In this document: one piece after another, positions 53,969 to 64,000 of the stretch
Numbering within the stretch: the first letter of the stretch is position 1
Layout: the number at the start of each line of letters is the position of its first letter
NCBI RefSeq assembly: GCF_014639875.1
Contig: NZ_BMGD01000001.1
Location: 802,223-866,222, forward strand
DNA length: 64,000 nt
Reading direction: 5' to 3'
From: Blastomonas aquatica
GTDB taxonomy: Bacteria > Pseudomonadota > Alphaproteobacteria > Sphingomonadales > Sphingomonadaceae
Program-made: the position numbers and the translations under genes
Notes under the pieces: model-generated
Seen by the model: the letters and a program-made list of their open reading frames with translations, nothing else
Database searches by the model: none
Told to the model about the DNA's origin: nothing

Positions 53969-54918
53969 ATTGCCTGGAAGATGAATGCCGCCTGATCGCC
54001 CATTCCGCTGGCGTTCGCCTCGGCAGTTTTACGCGCAAAGGTCTGAACCTGTTCTGGAGAGGGTGCAGGCGCGCGCGCATCACCACGCATCGCAATGCCC
54101 GCGCGGTAGTTTTCGCTGATCTCAAATTGCTGCGGGATTGAATCGTCTATCGTCCTCACCAGTTCAAATGATGCGGCTTCTCCCGCAATGCGCATGCCTG
54201 CGCGAGAAGGAAGGGTGATATGACGTGGCGCGTCGAGCTGGAACCAGTCGATGCCATATTCTTGCCAAGCCCATGACGAAACCGTCGGAACGCGGACGAT
54301 GCAGTAACCGCCAGGAGACAGTTTGCTACGCGCCGCAGCAAGTGTCTCACGTGGAGCCGGAACATGTTCTAGTGAATGATGGAACATGATGAGTTCAAAA
54401 GTGCCGGAAACTTCGTGCAGGCTGGCTCTTGCTATTTGCGCGCCATGTGGGGTGGTGATGTCGTCATCAATGAAGGCATCAGCGCCGTGCAGGTTGCGAA
54501 ATCCGGCAGCACCAAGTCTGTCCAGCAGGGCGCCCGAGCCGCAACCGACATCCAGAATCGCGCTGTTGATCGTTAAAGGAAGCTCACCAATCATTGCCAG
54601 AAGCGGGTCAGGCTTTGCTCCTGCCACCAGCGGTCCCAATAAGGTGGGACGATGAAGCAGCGCCTTGTCACGTTCGGTTTGTAGATAGGTTTTCAGCGAT
54701 GATCCCGAAGGAGCCAAAAACGAATAATAATCCGCAGGGTAATGCTTAGCTAACTCTTCAGAAGCCAGCGCTACCAATATTTGAACGGAGCCGCATTGAC
54801 TGCATTCAAAATACTCGAAGGCTTCGCGGCTGCCATACATCATTTCATAGGCTACAAACACCCTATGCGGTCCCGTCGCAGTACAGAGTCTGCATGACGT
54901 TTGTGTGCTGACTGTCAT
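53965..54918 (-). CDS. Class I methyltransferase with N-terminal zinc-ribbon-like motif
   Basis: A 317-residue protein. The N-terminus has two CxxC pairs (CRLC and CSQC) about 30 residues apart, as in Methyltransf_13-type sugar C-methyltransferases, followed by a SAM-binding core with ILDVGCGSGALLDRLGAAGF and FHHSLEHVPAPRE. The last 60 residues are polar. It probably methylates a sugar of the surrounding glycan; the substrate is unknown. AGGA lies six bases before the ATG at 54918; upstream in-frame codons are not needed. It reads against the neighbouring glycan genes. Confidence 0.75.
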   Translation of the reverse strand: MTVSTQTSCRLCTATGPHRVFVAYEMMYGSREAFEYFECSQCGSVQILVALASEELAKHYPADYYSFLAPSGSSLKTYLQTERDKALLHRPTLLGPLVAGAKPDPLLAMIGELPLTINSAILDVGCGSGALLDRLGAAGFRNLHGADAFIDDDITTPHGAQIARASLHEVSGTFELIMFHHSLEHVPAPRETLAAARSKLSPGGYCIVRVPTVSSWAWQEYGIDWFQLDAPRHITLPSRAGMRIAGEAASFELVRTIDDSIPQQFEISENYRAGIAMRGDARAPAPSPEQVQTFARKTAEANASGMGDQAAFIFQAI

Positions 54919-54986
54919 CAACGGTCCTATCTCGATTAAAAGCAACAGAAGATTTATGGCGTCAGCCAGATACGAGTCAGGTGCCA

Positions 54987-55088
54987 ATGGAAGAAACTGA
55001 GCACAAACTCAAGCAGATAGAAAGCAACCAGCATTCACTGCGCCTTCGGTTAGAGGCGGCCATTGTGCAATGCAGCAGAACTGTGTAA
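54987..55088 (+). CDS. Possible 33-residue small protein upstream of the glycosylphosphotransferase
   Basis: An open frame from ATG to TAA with AGG six bases upstream. The product would be charged and helical (starting MEETEHKLKQIESNQ) with a Leu-Arg-rich centre. It ends 21 bp before the glycosylphosphotransferase start. No homology is known to me; it may be a leader or may be chance. Confidence 0.25.
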   Translation: MEETEHKLKQIESNQHSLRLRLEAAIVQCSRTV

Positions 55089-55109
55089 GGCAGCTGATGA
55101 GGGCGTATC

Positions 55110-56603
55110 ATGGATCGATTCTTAGGAGCAAAATCCAGTATGCTGAAAGCCAGAAATTCTGGGCTGCCAATGCCAGCCGCCTTGACCGGTCAGGATCTGG
55201 ATTCCGCCCCTATCCAGACGGGCAATTCCGCTCAGGTTGATTTTGATGCGCTGGTACGGCTTGAGGCGCTCAAGGGGCGCAAGCGGATGCGCGGCATCAT
55301 GTCGTTGCTGTCGATCACGGCCGACGTAACTTCCATCCTCACGGGCTTCTTTCTGGCTAGCTTGGCGTACCTTGGTACCCTGGATAACGACCACGCAAGC
55401 AACATGGTCGCGATCTGCATTCCGCTATTTCTGATTTTCTCGCTCAACAACAACGCGCATAACACCCGCAAGGTGAGCAACTTGATGTCGGGCATCGCTT
55501 CGGCCACCGGCGCGCTCGTGCTTGCCGCAGGTTGCCTGCTGCTGATTGCCTTTTTCATGAAGATCGGCGCTGAATTTTCGCGCGGCGTGTTCTTCCTCGG
55601 CGTCTTTTTCAGCGTTTTGGCAATCATTACGATGCGAACCATTTTTCGCGCCGTTTTCCGTGAACGCCTGGAAGAGGGTGTCTACGCGATCCTGTGCATT
55701 TATGATGGCGTCCCGATGTCGCAAACGGCAGGGCCAGGCGCAATCGAGGCGCGCGCGATGGGTCTGCACCCTGACCTTGCCAGCGCGATTGCGGTCAACC
55801 GGCTCGGCACGCTCGCCAAGGGCATGGACCGTGTCGTCATCCATTGCGTGCCACAGGCGCGCCAGGCCTGGGCGATGGCGCTCAAGACGCTCGATGTGCG
55901 CTGTGAAATCGTGGTGCCCGAACTCGATGAATTCGCCGCGCTCAGCATATCGCAGCGCTCGGGCCATACGAGCCTTCTGCTTAACAGCGGACGGCTCGCC
56001 TGGAACCATCAGATGATGAAGCGCGGCTTTGATCTGACGATCTCGCTCGCCGCCCTGCCGTTTCTGCTGCCGTTCTTTGCGCTGGTTGGTCTTGCGATCA
56101 AGCTCGACAGCCGTGGGCCGATGTTCTTCCGTCAGGAACGGATCGGGCTTGGCAACCGCCCCTTCATGATCTGGAAGTTCCGATCGATGCGCACCGAGCT
56201 TTGCGATGCCAATGGCGATCGGTCGACCTCGCGGACCGATGACCGGATCACCCGGGTCGGACGCTTCCTGCGCAGAACCAGTATTGATGAACTGCCGCAG
56301 ATTCTCAACGTCATTACCGGCGATATGAGCCTGGTCGGGCCCAGGCCGCATGCTTTGGGATCGCGCGCGGAAAACGCCCTGTTCTGGGATATCGACCAGC
56401 GTTACTGGCAGCGCCATGTGGTCAAGCCGGGCCTGACCGGTCTTGCACAGATCCGCGGCTTTCGCGGCGCTACCGAACAGAAGATGGACCTGACCAAGCG
56501 TCTTCAGTCCGACCTTGAATATGTGTCGCACTGGAGCCTGGCCTCGGACATCCGCATCCTTCTGAGCACCGCAATGGTGGTCTTTCACAAGAACGCGTTC
56601 TGA
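55110..56603 (+). CDS. Polyprenyl glycosylphosphotransferase initiating exopolysaccharide synthesis
   Basis: A 497-residue membrane protein of the WcaJ/PssY/SpsB type. An N-terminal half with four membrane helices (about 70-180) and a CoA-binding-like cytoplasmic segment precedes the catalytic bacterial sugar transferase domain (about 305-497): [73 protein letters not shown] and [16 protein letters not shown]. It transfers a hexose 1-phosphate from UDP-sugar to polyprenyl phosphate, starting repeat-unit assembly. ATGs at 55110 (GAGGG upstream) and 55140 (AGGAG upstream) both look usable. Confidence 0.92.
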   Translation: MDRFLGAKSSMLKARNSGLPMPAALTGQDLDSAPIQTGNSAQVDFDALVRLEALKGRKRMRGIMSLLSITADVTSILTGFFLASLAYLGTLDNDHASNMVAICIPLFLIFSLNNNAHNTRKVSNLMSGIASATGALVLAAGCLLLIAFFMKIGAEFSRGVFFLGVFFSVLAIITMRTIFRAVFRERLEEGVYAILCIYDGVPMSQTAGPGAIEARAMGLHPDLASAIAVNRLGTLAKGMDRVVIHCVPQARQAWAMALKTLDVRCEIVVPELDEFAALSISQRSGHTSLLLNSGRLAWNHQMMKRGFDLTISLAALPFLLPFFALVGLAIKLDSRGPMFFRQERIGLGNRPFMIWKFRSMRTELCDANGDRSTSRTDDRITRVGRFLRRTSIDELPQILNVITGDMSLVGPRPHALGSRAENALFWDIDQRYWQRHVVKPGLTGLAQIRGFRGATEQKMDLTKRLQSDLEYVSHWSLASDIRILLSTAMVVFHKNAF

Positions 56604-56727
56604 CTCATACCACGCGGCGGGGTGCCCCGATCGGTGTGCAGCTTTGCGTTCTGGGAAACAGACACGGCACGCAGCATAGGTTCCCGGTGCTCATTTCTCC
56701 ATCGAAACCATTGCAAGGAACATGACG

Positions 56728-57705
56728 ATGCAGGCGCGCCAGGCATTTATCTCCCGCACCGGGGGTCCTGAGGTGATCGAATGGCACAGCGTTGATGTGC
56801 CGACACCGGGCGCGGGCGAAGTCACGCTGCGCCAGACCGCGATCGGTCTCAATTACATCGATACCTATCACCGCAGCGGCGTATATCCCATCGATCTGCC
56901 TGGCGGGCTGGGACTTGAGTCCGCAGGAACGGTCGAAGCGCTGGGCGATGGTGTCGAAGGACTGGCCATTGGCGATCGCGTCGCAACTTTCGGCCCTGCG
57001 CGCGGAGCCTATGCCGATGTCCGCAATGTTGCGGCGGCCAGCCTGCTGAAACTGCCCGATGATATTTCCGATCAGACGGCAGCGGCTGCGCTGCTCAAGG
57101 GCTGCACCACAGAGTTTCTGGTCGAGCGCTGCGCCCGGGTCCAGGCGGGGCAGGCCGTGCTGGTCCATGCGGCCGCTGGCGGTGTCGGATTGCTGCTGGT
57201 GCAATGGCTCAAGGCGATTGGCGCGACCGTCATCGGGACGGTGGGCAGCGAGGACAAGGCGGCACTGGCGCGCGCGGCCGGCGCCGATCACATCGTCCTC
57301 TACACCCGGGAGGACACCGCCAAACGCGTGCGCGAGCTGACCGGGGGCAAGGGCGTGCGCTTTGTATTCGATGGCGTCGGGCGCGACACCTGGGAAGCGT
57401 CGCTCGACAGCGCGGGCAAGCGCGGGTTGATCGTGTCCTATGGCAATGCCAGCGCACCGGTGACCGGCGTCGGCCTGGTAGTTCTGGCTGCAAAGGGCTC
57501 GCTTGTCGTCACCCGGCCAACATTGTTCGATTATTATGCCGATCCAGCCGAGCGTGCAGCTGGGGCAGAGCGGTTGTGGGCGATGATCGGAAGCGGCAAG
57601 GTCAAGGTCACGGTGGGGCAGACCTATCCGCTCGAACAGGTCGCCTGGGCGCATCGTGATCTCGAATCGCGGGCCACCACCGGATCGACCCTTCTGCTTC
57701 CCTGA
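56728..57705 (+). CDS. qor: NADPH:quinone oxidoreductase (zeta-crystallin-like)
   Basis: A 325-residue zinc-free medium-chain dehydrogenase. GLNYIDTYHRSGVYP, GLESAGTVEALG and the cofactor motif AAAGGVGLLLVQWLKAIGATVIGTVGSEDK place it with quinone oxidoreductase 1; the C-terminal half ends in HRDLESRATTGSTLLLP, also typical. It reduces quinones, often in oxidative stress. The ATG at 56728 has AAGGA eight bases upstream; an ATG two codons earlier is too close to that site. A terminator follows. The neighbouring catalase suggests, but does not prove, a shared stress role. Confidence 0.9.
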   Translation: MQARQAFISRTGGPEVIEWHSVDVPTPGAGEVTLRQTAIGLNYIDTYHRSGVYPIDLPGGLGLESAGTVEALGDGVEGLAIGDRVATFGPARGAYADVRNVAAASLLKLPDDISDQTAAAALLKGCTTEFLVERCARVQAGQAVLVHAAAGGVGLLLVQWLKAIGATVIGTVGSEDKAALARAAGADHIVLYTREDTAKRVRELTGGKGVRFVFDGVGRDTWEASLDSAGKRGLIVSYGNASAPVTGVGLVVLAAKGSLVVTRPTLFDYYADPAERAAGAERLWAMIGSGKVKVTVGQTYPLEQVAWAHRDLESRATTGSTLLLP

Positions 57706-57737
57706 TCGGACAGCGCTGGACGAGCAGTCGGGTTCGG

Positions 57738-57764
57738 GCGCTGCTTGGGCGACAGCGCAGTTTT
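57738..57764 (+). terminator. Rho-independent terminator of the quinone reductase gene
   Basis: Stem GCGCTG/CAGCGC (6 bp, 9-nt loop) followed by AGTTTT, 33 bases after the stop codon. Confidence 0.55.
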
Positions 57765-57771
57765 CCTCTCT

Positions 57772-57783
57772 GATGCATGCATC
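57772..57783. promoter_or_regulatory. Perfect 12-bp palindrome upstream of the catalase gene
   Basis: GATGCATGCATC lies about 120 bp before the catalase start and just after the preceding terminator, so it may be an operator for that gene. No regulator is identified. Confidence 0.3.
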
Positions 57784-57903
57784 GCATGCCAGTGCGGCGC
57801 GTAAGTGCTGCAACGGCGCAATCGCGTCTGGTCGATGCGCGCCTGAGCTTGGAAAATCCAGCCGCTGTGCACGCGTTGATCCATGAAAATGCAGGAGCAA
57901 CGC

Positions 57904-60012
<2,109 letters not shown>

Positions 60013-60023
60013 TTGTAACGGTT

Positions 60024-60056
60024 GGACCGGGCGGTACCATTGGTGTCGCCCGGTCC
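60024..60056. terminator. Bidirectional terminator between catalase and MFS genes
   Basis: Perfect 10-bp arms GGACCGGGCG and CGCCCGGTCC with a 13-nt loop, between two convergent genes that end at 60012 and 60063. No long T run, but stem strength and position fit. Confidence 0.7.
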
Positions 60057-60062
60057 GCCCGA

Positions 60063-61694
60063 TCAGATATCTTCGCCCGCTGCCCGTGCCCGTTCGAGCA
60101 CTGTGCGTTCGGCCAGCGGCACCGCGCGGTAAGCCGCGACCAGCAGCAGCATCCCTACAGGTACGATCACCAGGATCGAGAGTACACCGGTCGACAGGCT
60201 GCCGCTGATCACCGACATTTGCCCGGCAAGATACGGGCCCAGCGCCAGGCCGAAGAGCGTTGTTGCCAGGAAGAAGGTCGCGGTAGCAGTGCCGCGCATT
60301 CGTGGCATCACCAGATCCTGCGTGGTGGCTGCGGCTGCACCGAGCGCGGAGCTCGCCAGCATGTTGGCAAGCGAGACGAAGACGGCGAAACGAACGAAAT
60401 CCATATTCGAACCGGGGTCGTTGACCGTGGTGAAGGCCAGCACGATCGGGATGACCGGGGTCAGCAGCCCGAAGGCGATGACCATGATGCGACCCGATTC
60501 ACTGCGTGCGCGCAAATAATCGGACATCCGCCCCCCCAGGATCACGCCGACAAATCCCCCTGCCGCGCCAAGTCCGCCGAGCCAAAGCCCGATGGTGGCG
60601 GTCGATTCGCCCAGCACCTGCGCGGCATAGCTCGGCCCGAAGGCTGTGGTGGCATAAGACATGAACGCGACACAGCCATAGCCCAGGATGGTGTAGAGGA
60701 ACGCCGGTGATCCCCAGATCAGCGCAAAGGTCGCAGGATCACGCTGACGCAGCGATGACGCCCAGGAAAACACCGCATAATAGCCGACCGCAATGCAGAT
60801 CCATTGCAGTGTGGCACCGGTCAGCACGATCAGTCCGAAGGCTGCAAGCGCCAGCGCGGCGATCACGCCGACATTGATTGCCAGCGCTGATCCGCCGCGC
60901 TGCGCTGCCGAGATCAATGTGAACGGCGGGATGACGGCAAACAGTTCCTGGAGGAACCCGCGAAACGGCTCAGCGGTGGGCGGCGTCGGCAGGCCATCGA
61001 CCAGGCCCCGCACCGGCTCGCGCAGGGTCGCGACCCATGCCGCGAGCAGCAGCCCGGGAATGCCCACCGCAAGGAACGCGGCCTGCCAGCCGACCAGCCC
61101 CAAAGGGCCGCCGCCGGGATAGGCGTTGTTCCATCCGGCAACGATGAAGCCACCGATCATCAGCGAGATGCCGCCGCCGAAATACAGCCCCGCCGAATAG
61201 ATCGCCAGCGCGGTTCCGCGCATCCGCTTGGGGAACATGTCCGAGATCAGTGAATAGGCCGAAGGGCTCGCGGTCGCCTCGCCGATGCCGACCCCCATCC
61301 GCGCGAGGCCCAATGTCGTGCCGTTCTTTGCAAACCCCGAAACCGCGGTCATCGCTGACCAGATCGCCAGCCCCAGCGTCAGCAGCCGGACGCGGTTCCA
61401 GCTGTCTGCCAGTCGTCCCAGCGGAATGCCGAACAGCGCATAGAAGACGGCAAACGCGGTGCCATAGAGAAAGCCGATATCGGCGTCATCGAGCCCGAGG
61501 TCGGCCTTGATGTCGGGCGCCAGGATGGTGATGATTTGCCGGTCGATGAAATTGAGAACATAGACGAGGAAGAGAATCCCGAGGCCATACCAGGCATAAG
61601 GCGTGGCGTGGGTCGCGGGGGCAAGTCCCGCGTCGTGACCGGGAGTGTCCCGGTCTGGGATGGGGTGTGTCTCAGTGCCAATTGGTCCCGTCAC
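60063..61694 (-). CDS. MFS transporter, spinster-like
   Basis: A 543-residue protein with twelve predicted helices. The first loop motif GTAFAVFYALFGIPLGRLADSWNR and the GVGIGEATASPSAYSLISDMFPKRMRGTALAIY stretch are characteristic of the spinster-type major facilitator group common in sphingomonads. A longer central region (about 230-290) links the two halves and carries an extra hydrophobic pair. The substrate is unknown. GTG start with GGGAG about ten bases upstream. It shares a divergent region of 115 bp with the tyrosine phosphatase gene. Confidence 0.85.
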   Translation of the reverse strand: MTGPIGTETHPIPDRDTPGHDAGLAPATHATPYAWYGLGILFLVYVLNFIDRQIITILAPDIKADLGLDDADIGFLYGTAFAVFYALFGIPLGRLADSWNRVRLLTLGLAIWSAMTAVSGFAKNGTTLGLARMGVGIGEATASPSAYSLISDMFPKRMRGTALAIYSAGLYFGGGISLMIGGFIVAGWNNAYPGGGPLGLVGWQAAFLAVGIPGLLLAAWVATLREPVRGLVDGLPTPPTAEPFRGFLQELFAVIPPFTLISAAQRGGSALAINVGVIAALALAAFGLIVLTGATLQWICIAVGYYAVFSWASSLRQRDPATFALIWGSPAFLYTILGYGCVAFMSYATTAFGPSYAAQVLGESTATIGLWLGGLGAAGGFVGVILGGRMSDYLRARSESGRIMVIAFGLLTPVIPIVLAFTTVNDPGSNMDFVRFAVFVSLANMLASSALGAAAATTQDLVMPRMRGTATATFFLATTLFGLALGPYLAGQMSVISGSLSTGVLSILVIVPVGMLLLVAAYRAVPLAERTVLERARAAGEDI

Positions 61695-61809
61695 CTGCGC
61701 GCGTCTCCCGTCGCTTGTTCTTGTATACTGCCTTGGCTAGCAGAGCGGCTGGTTCGTGCAAGCGCTGAACGGGCGCAGATATCAGAGCAAGCGGCAAGCG
61801 GAGTGACAT

Positions 61810-62301
61810 ATGGCAGAGCAGCTACCCTCGATCATGTTCGTGTGTCTGGGCAATATCTGCCGCTCGCCGCTGGCGGACGGAGCGCTCCGCCACGAGGTCG
61901 CACGGCGTGGTCTTGGCTGGCGGGTCGATTCGGCAGGAATCGGCGGATGGCATAGCGGCGATGCACCCGATCCCCGCGCGATCGAGGTCGCTGCGCGGCA
62001 TGGCGTGGACATCGCCGGGCTGCGCGCGCGGCAGGTGCAGCCTGCAGATTTCACCCGGTTCGATCTGATCCTGGGAATGGACCACGACAATCTTGCCGGT
62101 TTGCATGGACTGGCACCTGCGCGGCACGCTGCCGATGTACGGCTGGCGCTCGATCTGGTCGATGGGCGGCAAGGCCAGACGGTGGCCGATCCGTATTATG
62201 GTGACGCAGTGGGGTTCGAGGCGACATGGCGCGACGCGCAGGCGATCGCGCTAGGCGTGTTGCGCCACTTCGGGGTGCGAGACTTCGGGGTGTGCGACTG
62301 A
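61810..62301 (+). CDS. Low-molecular-weight protein tyrosine phosphatase (Wzb-like)
   Basis: A 163-residue soluble phosphatase. The P-loop CLGNICRS starts at Cys 12 (nucleophile) with Arg 18, and the general-acid Asp is in DPYYGD (about 127). Length fits the family. In exopolysaccharide systems such enzymes remove phosphate from the tyrosine cluster of the BY-kinase; the Wzc-like kinase here is 22 kb away, and the second flippase gene is the convergent neighbour only 7 bp away. GGAG lies six bases before the ATG. Arsenate reductase function is excluded by the intact phosphatase acid motif. Confidence 0.88.
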   Translation: MAEQLPSIMFVCLGNICRSPLADGALRHEVARRGLGWRVDSAGIGGWHSGDAPDPRAIEVAARHGVDIAGLRARQVQPADFTRFDLILGMDHDNLAGLHGLAPARHAADVRLALDLVDGRQGQTVADPYYGDAVGFEATWRDAQAIALGVLRHFGVRDFGVCD

Positions 62302-62308
62302 CTGCGAA

Positions 62309-63823
62309 TCAAGCCGGGACCGGTTCCTCGATCGGCGGGGTCTGGCGGCGGAGCAGGCCGATCGCCTCGTTCAGCATCTGCGGCGCGAGCACCCTCAGCA
62401 GCAGGAAATAGCTCAGCGCACCGACACCGGCGAGCAGCGCCAGGCGGACCATGACCTCGGCAATGCCATTATCGAGCGCACCGGCCAATCCGATTTGCAT
62501 CGTCCACACCAGAGCCGCCATCGTGACCGCCGCGCCGACCCCCGGCGCGCAGGCGATCAGCACATCGCGCACGCGGACCCCGATGATCGGGCACGATTGC
62601 CAAAGCGCAAAGCCCAGCACCACCGGCATACCGATCACCCAGCCCAGCGCCAGGCCGATGACGCCGAACTGGACGCTGATCAGGAACACCAAAGGCATGA
62701 ACGCTGCGCCAAAGGCCGAGCAGCGCACGGTAATTCGCGGATGCCCCAGCGCATTGACCGCAGGCGCGAGCAGCACATGCAGCGTCATGAACGGCATCGC
62801 GATTGCAAACAGCTGGACCAGCGGCACCATCTCCAGCCACTTTTCGCCGAACAGCGTATAGACCGCCTCGGGCGCGGTGACGGCAAGCCCCGCATAGACC
62901 GGGCAGCTGATCAGCATGATCAGCGCGATCGCCTTGAGGAAACCGGCCTGCAATCGTTCGGGCTGTGCCTGCAACCGGGCATAGGCAGGGAACGCCACCT
63001 CGTTGAGCGGCGGGATGACCTTCGACGAAAACATCTGCGCCAGGAACAGCGCCTCGGCATAAAGTCCCAGCGCATGCGGATCGAGCACCCGGCCGGCGAT
63101 CAGGACATCGGCCTGGGTTTGGACGCTCCACAGCAGATGGCTGGTGAGCATCGCGCCACCAAAGCCGATCATCGCGCGGGTGCCGCGAAAATTGAAGCTG
63201 GGCCAGACAATGAAGCGCTGGGCGATGCACAACCCGATTGCACGGGTCCACACCATCGCAGTGGGCGCGGCAACCAGCGTCCACACACCCCATCCTGCCA
63301 TCGCGCAGACGATCGAGGTCACCGCACAGACCAGCGCCGAGATCAGGTTGACGATCGCAAGCCGGCGAAAATCGAGCGCGCGGCTCATCAGAACCTCCGG
63401 CACGGCTACGAACGGGGTCGCAAGGTACATGAGCGTCTGCCAGCGCAGCAGCTCGGTGACCATCGGCTGGTTGTAATAGGCAGCGATCGCAGGCGCGGCG
63501 GCAAACTGGATCGCCGCGATCCCGACGTTCAGAATCAGCAGCAGCCCGAACGCTTGGCGGACGCGGAAGCGGTCGATCTTCTCCTGCTGGATCAGCGAGC
63601 TGGCAAAGCCATAGCCGTTGAGGAACGCCAGCATCACCATGACAACCTGGGTCATGGCAAACAGCCCGTAATCTGCCGGGTCAAGGATTCGGATCACTGC
63701 CAGCGTGGTGGTCCACATCACGATCTGGCTGACGATCTGGCTGCCCGACCGCCAGAACACGGCAGACCTCACCCGGGTGGCAAAACCTGAATCGGTGATC
63801 GAATGTGCTGTGTCTTCAACCAT
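62309..63823 (-). CDS. Second oligosaccharide flippase (WzxC/TuaB-like)
   Basis: A 504-residue polytopic protein of the MOP superfamily with about fourteen helices. RSAVFWRSGSQIVSQIVMWTTTLAVIRILDPADYGLFAMTQVVMVMLAFLNGYGFASSLIQQ is a clear polysaccharide-synthase opening of the WzxC/TuaB branch, different from the flippase at 43.4 kb. It may serve a second polymer or the one assembled from the main locus. The ATG at 63823 begins just before the first family segment; a longer reading adds a non-conserved basic stretch with no ribosome site. It converges with the phosphatase gene, 7 bp apart. Confidence 0.85.
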   Translation of the reverse strand: MVEDTAHSITDSGFATRVRSAVFWRSGSQIVSQIVMWTTTLAVIRILDPADYGLFAMTQVVMVMLAFLNGYGFASSLIQQEKIDRFRVRQAFGLLLILNVGIAAIQFAAAPAIAAYYNQPMVTELLRWQTLMYLATPFVAVPEVLMSRALDFRRLAIVNLISALVCAVTSIVCAMAGWGVWTLVAAPTAMVWTRAIGLCIAQRFIVWPSFNFRGTRAMIGFGGAMLTSHLLWSVQTQADVLIAGRVLDPHALGLYAEALFLAQMFSSKVIPPLNEVAFPAYARLQAQPERLQAGFLKAIALIMLISCPVYAGLAVTAPEAVYTLFGEKWLEMVPLVQLFAIAMPFMTLHVLLAPAVNALGHPRITVRCSAFGAAFMPLVFLISVQFGVIGLALGWVIGMPVVLGFALWQSCPIIGVRVRDVLIACAPGVGAAVTMAALVWTMQIGLAGALDNGIAEVMVRLALLAGVGALSYFLLLRVLAPQMLNEAIGLLRRQTPPIEEPVPA

Positions 63824-63944
63824 ATAGTCTCGTGGTCCCGTCAGGCGCAGGTTGGTCTTAGGGATGAGATGTCGCCAAAACCTTATGGATCCGGGGTCTA
63901 GCGACAAAACCCGAAAAAAACTGAAATAAAACTGCAAAAACCGT

Positions 63945-63973
63945 TTGACCCGAATCGGAGTGGTCCATATATG
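63945..63973 (+). promoter_or_regulatory. Candidate sigma-70-type promoter facing the right edge
   Basis: TTGACC (63945-63950) and TATATG (63968-63973) with 17-bp spacing, upstream of and divergent from the flippase gene. It would drive a gene beyond the window. Confidence 0.4.
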
Positions 63974-64000
63974 CCCTTTCACCGGACGGGACGCATCGTT

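Overview
The window is GC-rich, densely packed chromosomal DNA that reads like an alphaproteobacterium, most probably of the order Sphingomonadales. This rests on protein family content: TamA/TamB, an Mrp antiporter with fused A and B subunits, sphingan-type exopolysaccharide export proteins, a PQQ-type sorbosone dehydrogenase and an HPII-type catalase. No rRNA, tRNA, CRISPR array or insertion sequence was recognised. The genus is not decided by anything I can see.

Left part (1-15.4 kb): a small methyltransferase, a membrane-anchored retropepsin-like protease divergent from a periplasmic PQQ sugar dehydrogenase, a glycine-rich membrane protein, an aldehyde dehydrogenase/flavin disulfide reductase pair, a metallo-beta-lactamase-like protein, and a tightly coupled run tamA-tamB-small lipoprotein-yihY for the outer membrane and envelope. 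15.9-21.8 kb: a complete mrp/mnh antiporter operon (A+B fused, C, D, E, F, G), each gene overlapping or nearly touching the next.

21.8-30.9 kb (minus strand): manA-manC make the GDP-mannose precursor. Upstream of them is a seven-gene operon whose core is a GtrA-like protein, a HAD-UbiA fusion, a DprE1-like FAD oxidase and a DprE2-like SDR. These match the mycobacterial route from PRPP and polyprenyl phosphate to polyprenyl-phospho-D-arabinofuranose. An epimerase, a second FAD oxidoreductase and a DedA-type membrane protein complete the operon. Divergent from it is an AT-rich GT-C-like membrane glycosyltransferase (31.1-32.8 kb), which is a candidate user of the lipid-linked pentose. This is the most interesting part of the window.

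32.8-56.6 kb is a polysaccharide locus: a second GT-C-like membrane protein, two O-antigen ligase/polymerase-like proteins, Wza-like and Wzc-like export proteins, a Wzx-like flippase, rmlACDB for dTDP-L-rhamnose, three cytoplasmic glycosyltransferases, gmd-rmd for GDP-D-rhamnose, two methyltransferases and the initiating polyprenyl glycosylphosphotransferase. A polymerase and a methyltransferase at 40.6-42.9 kb are clearly AT-rich and look acquired. 56.7-63.8 kb holds a quinone reductase, a large catalase, an MFS transporter, a Wzb-like low-molecular-weight tyrosine phosphatase and a second flippase.

Taken together the window encodes an envelope-glycan programme. The nucleotide sugars L-rhamnose and D-rhamnose and a lipid-linked pentose are made, assembled on polyprenyl carriers, flipped, polymerised and exported. 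No phosphomannomutase (needed between ManA and ManC) is present in the window, so that step must be encoded elsewhere.
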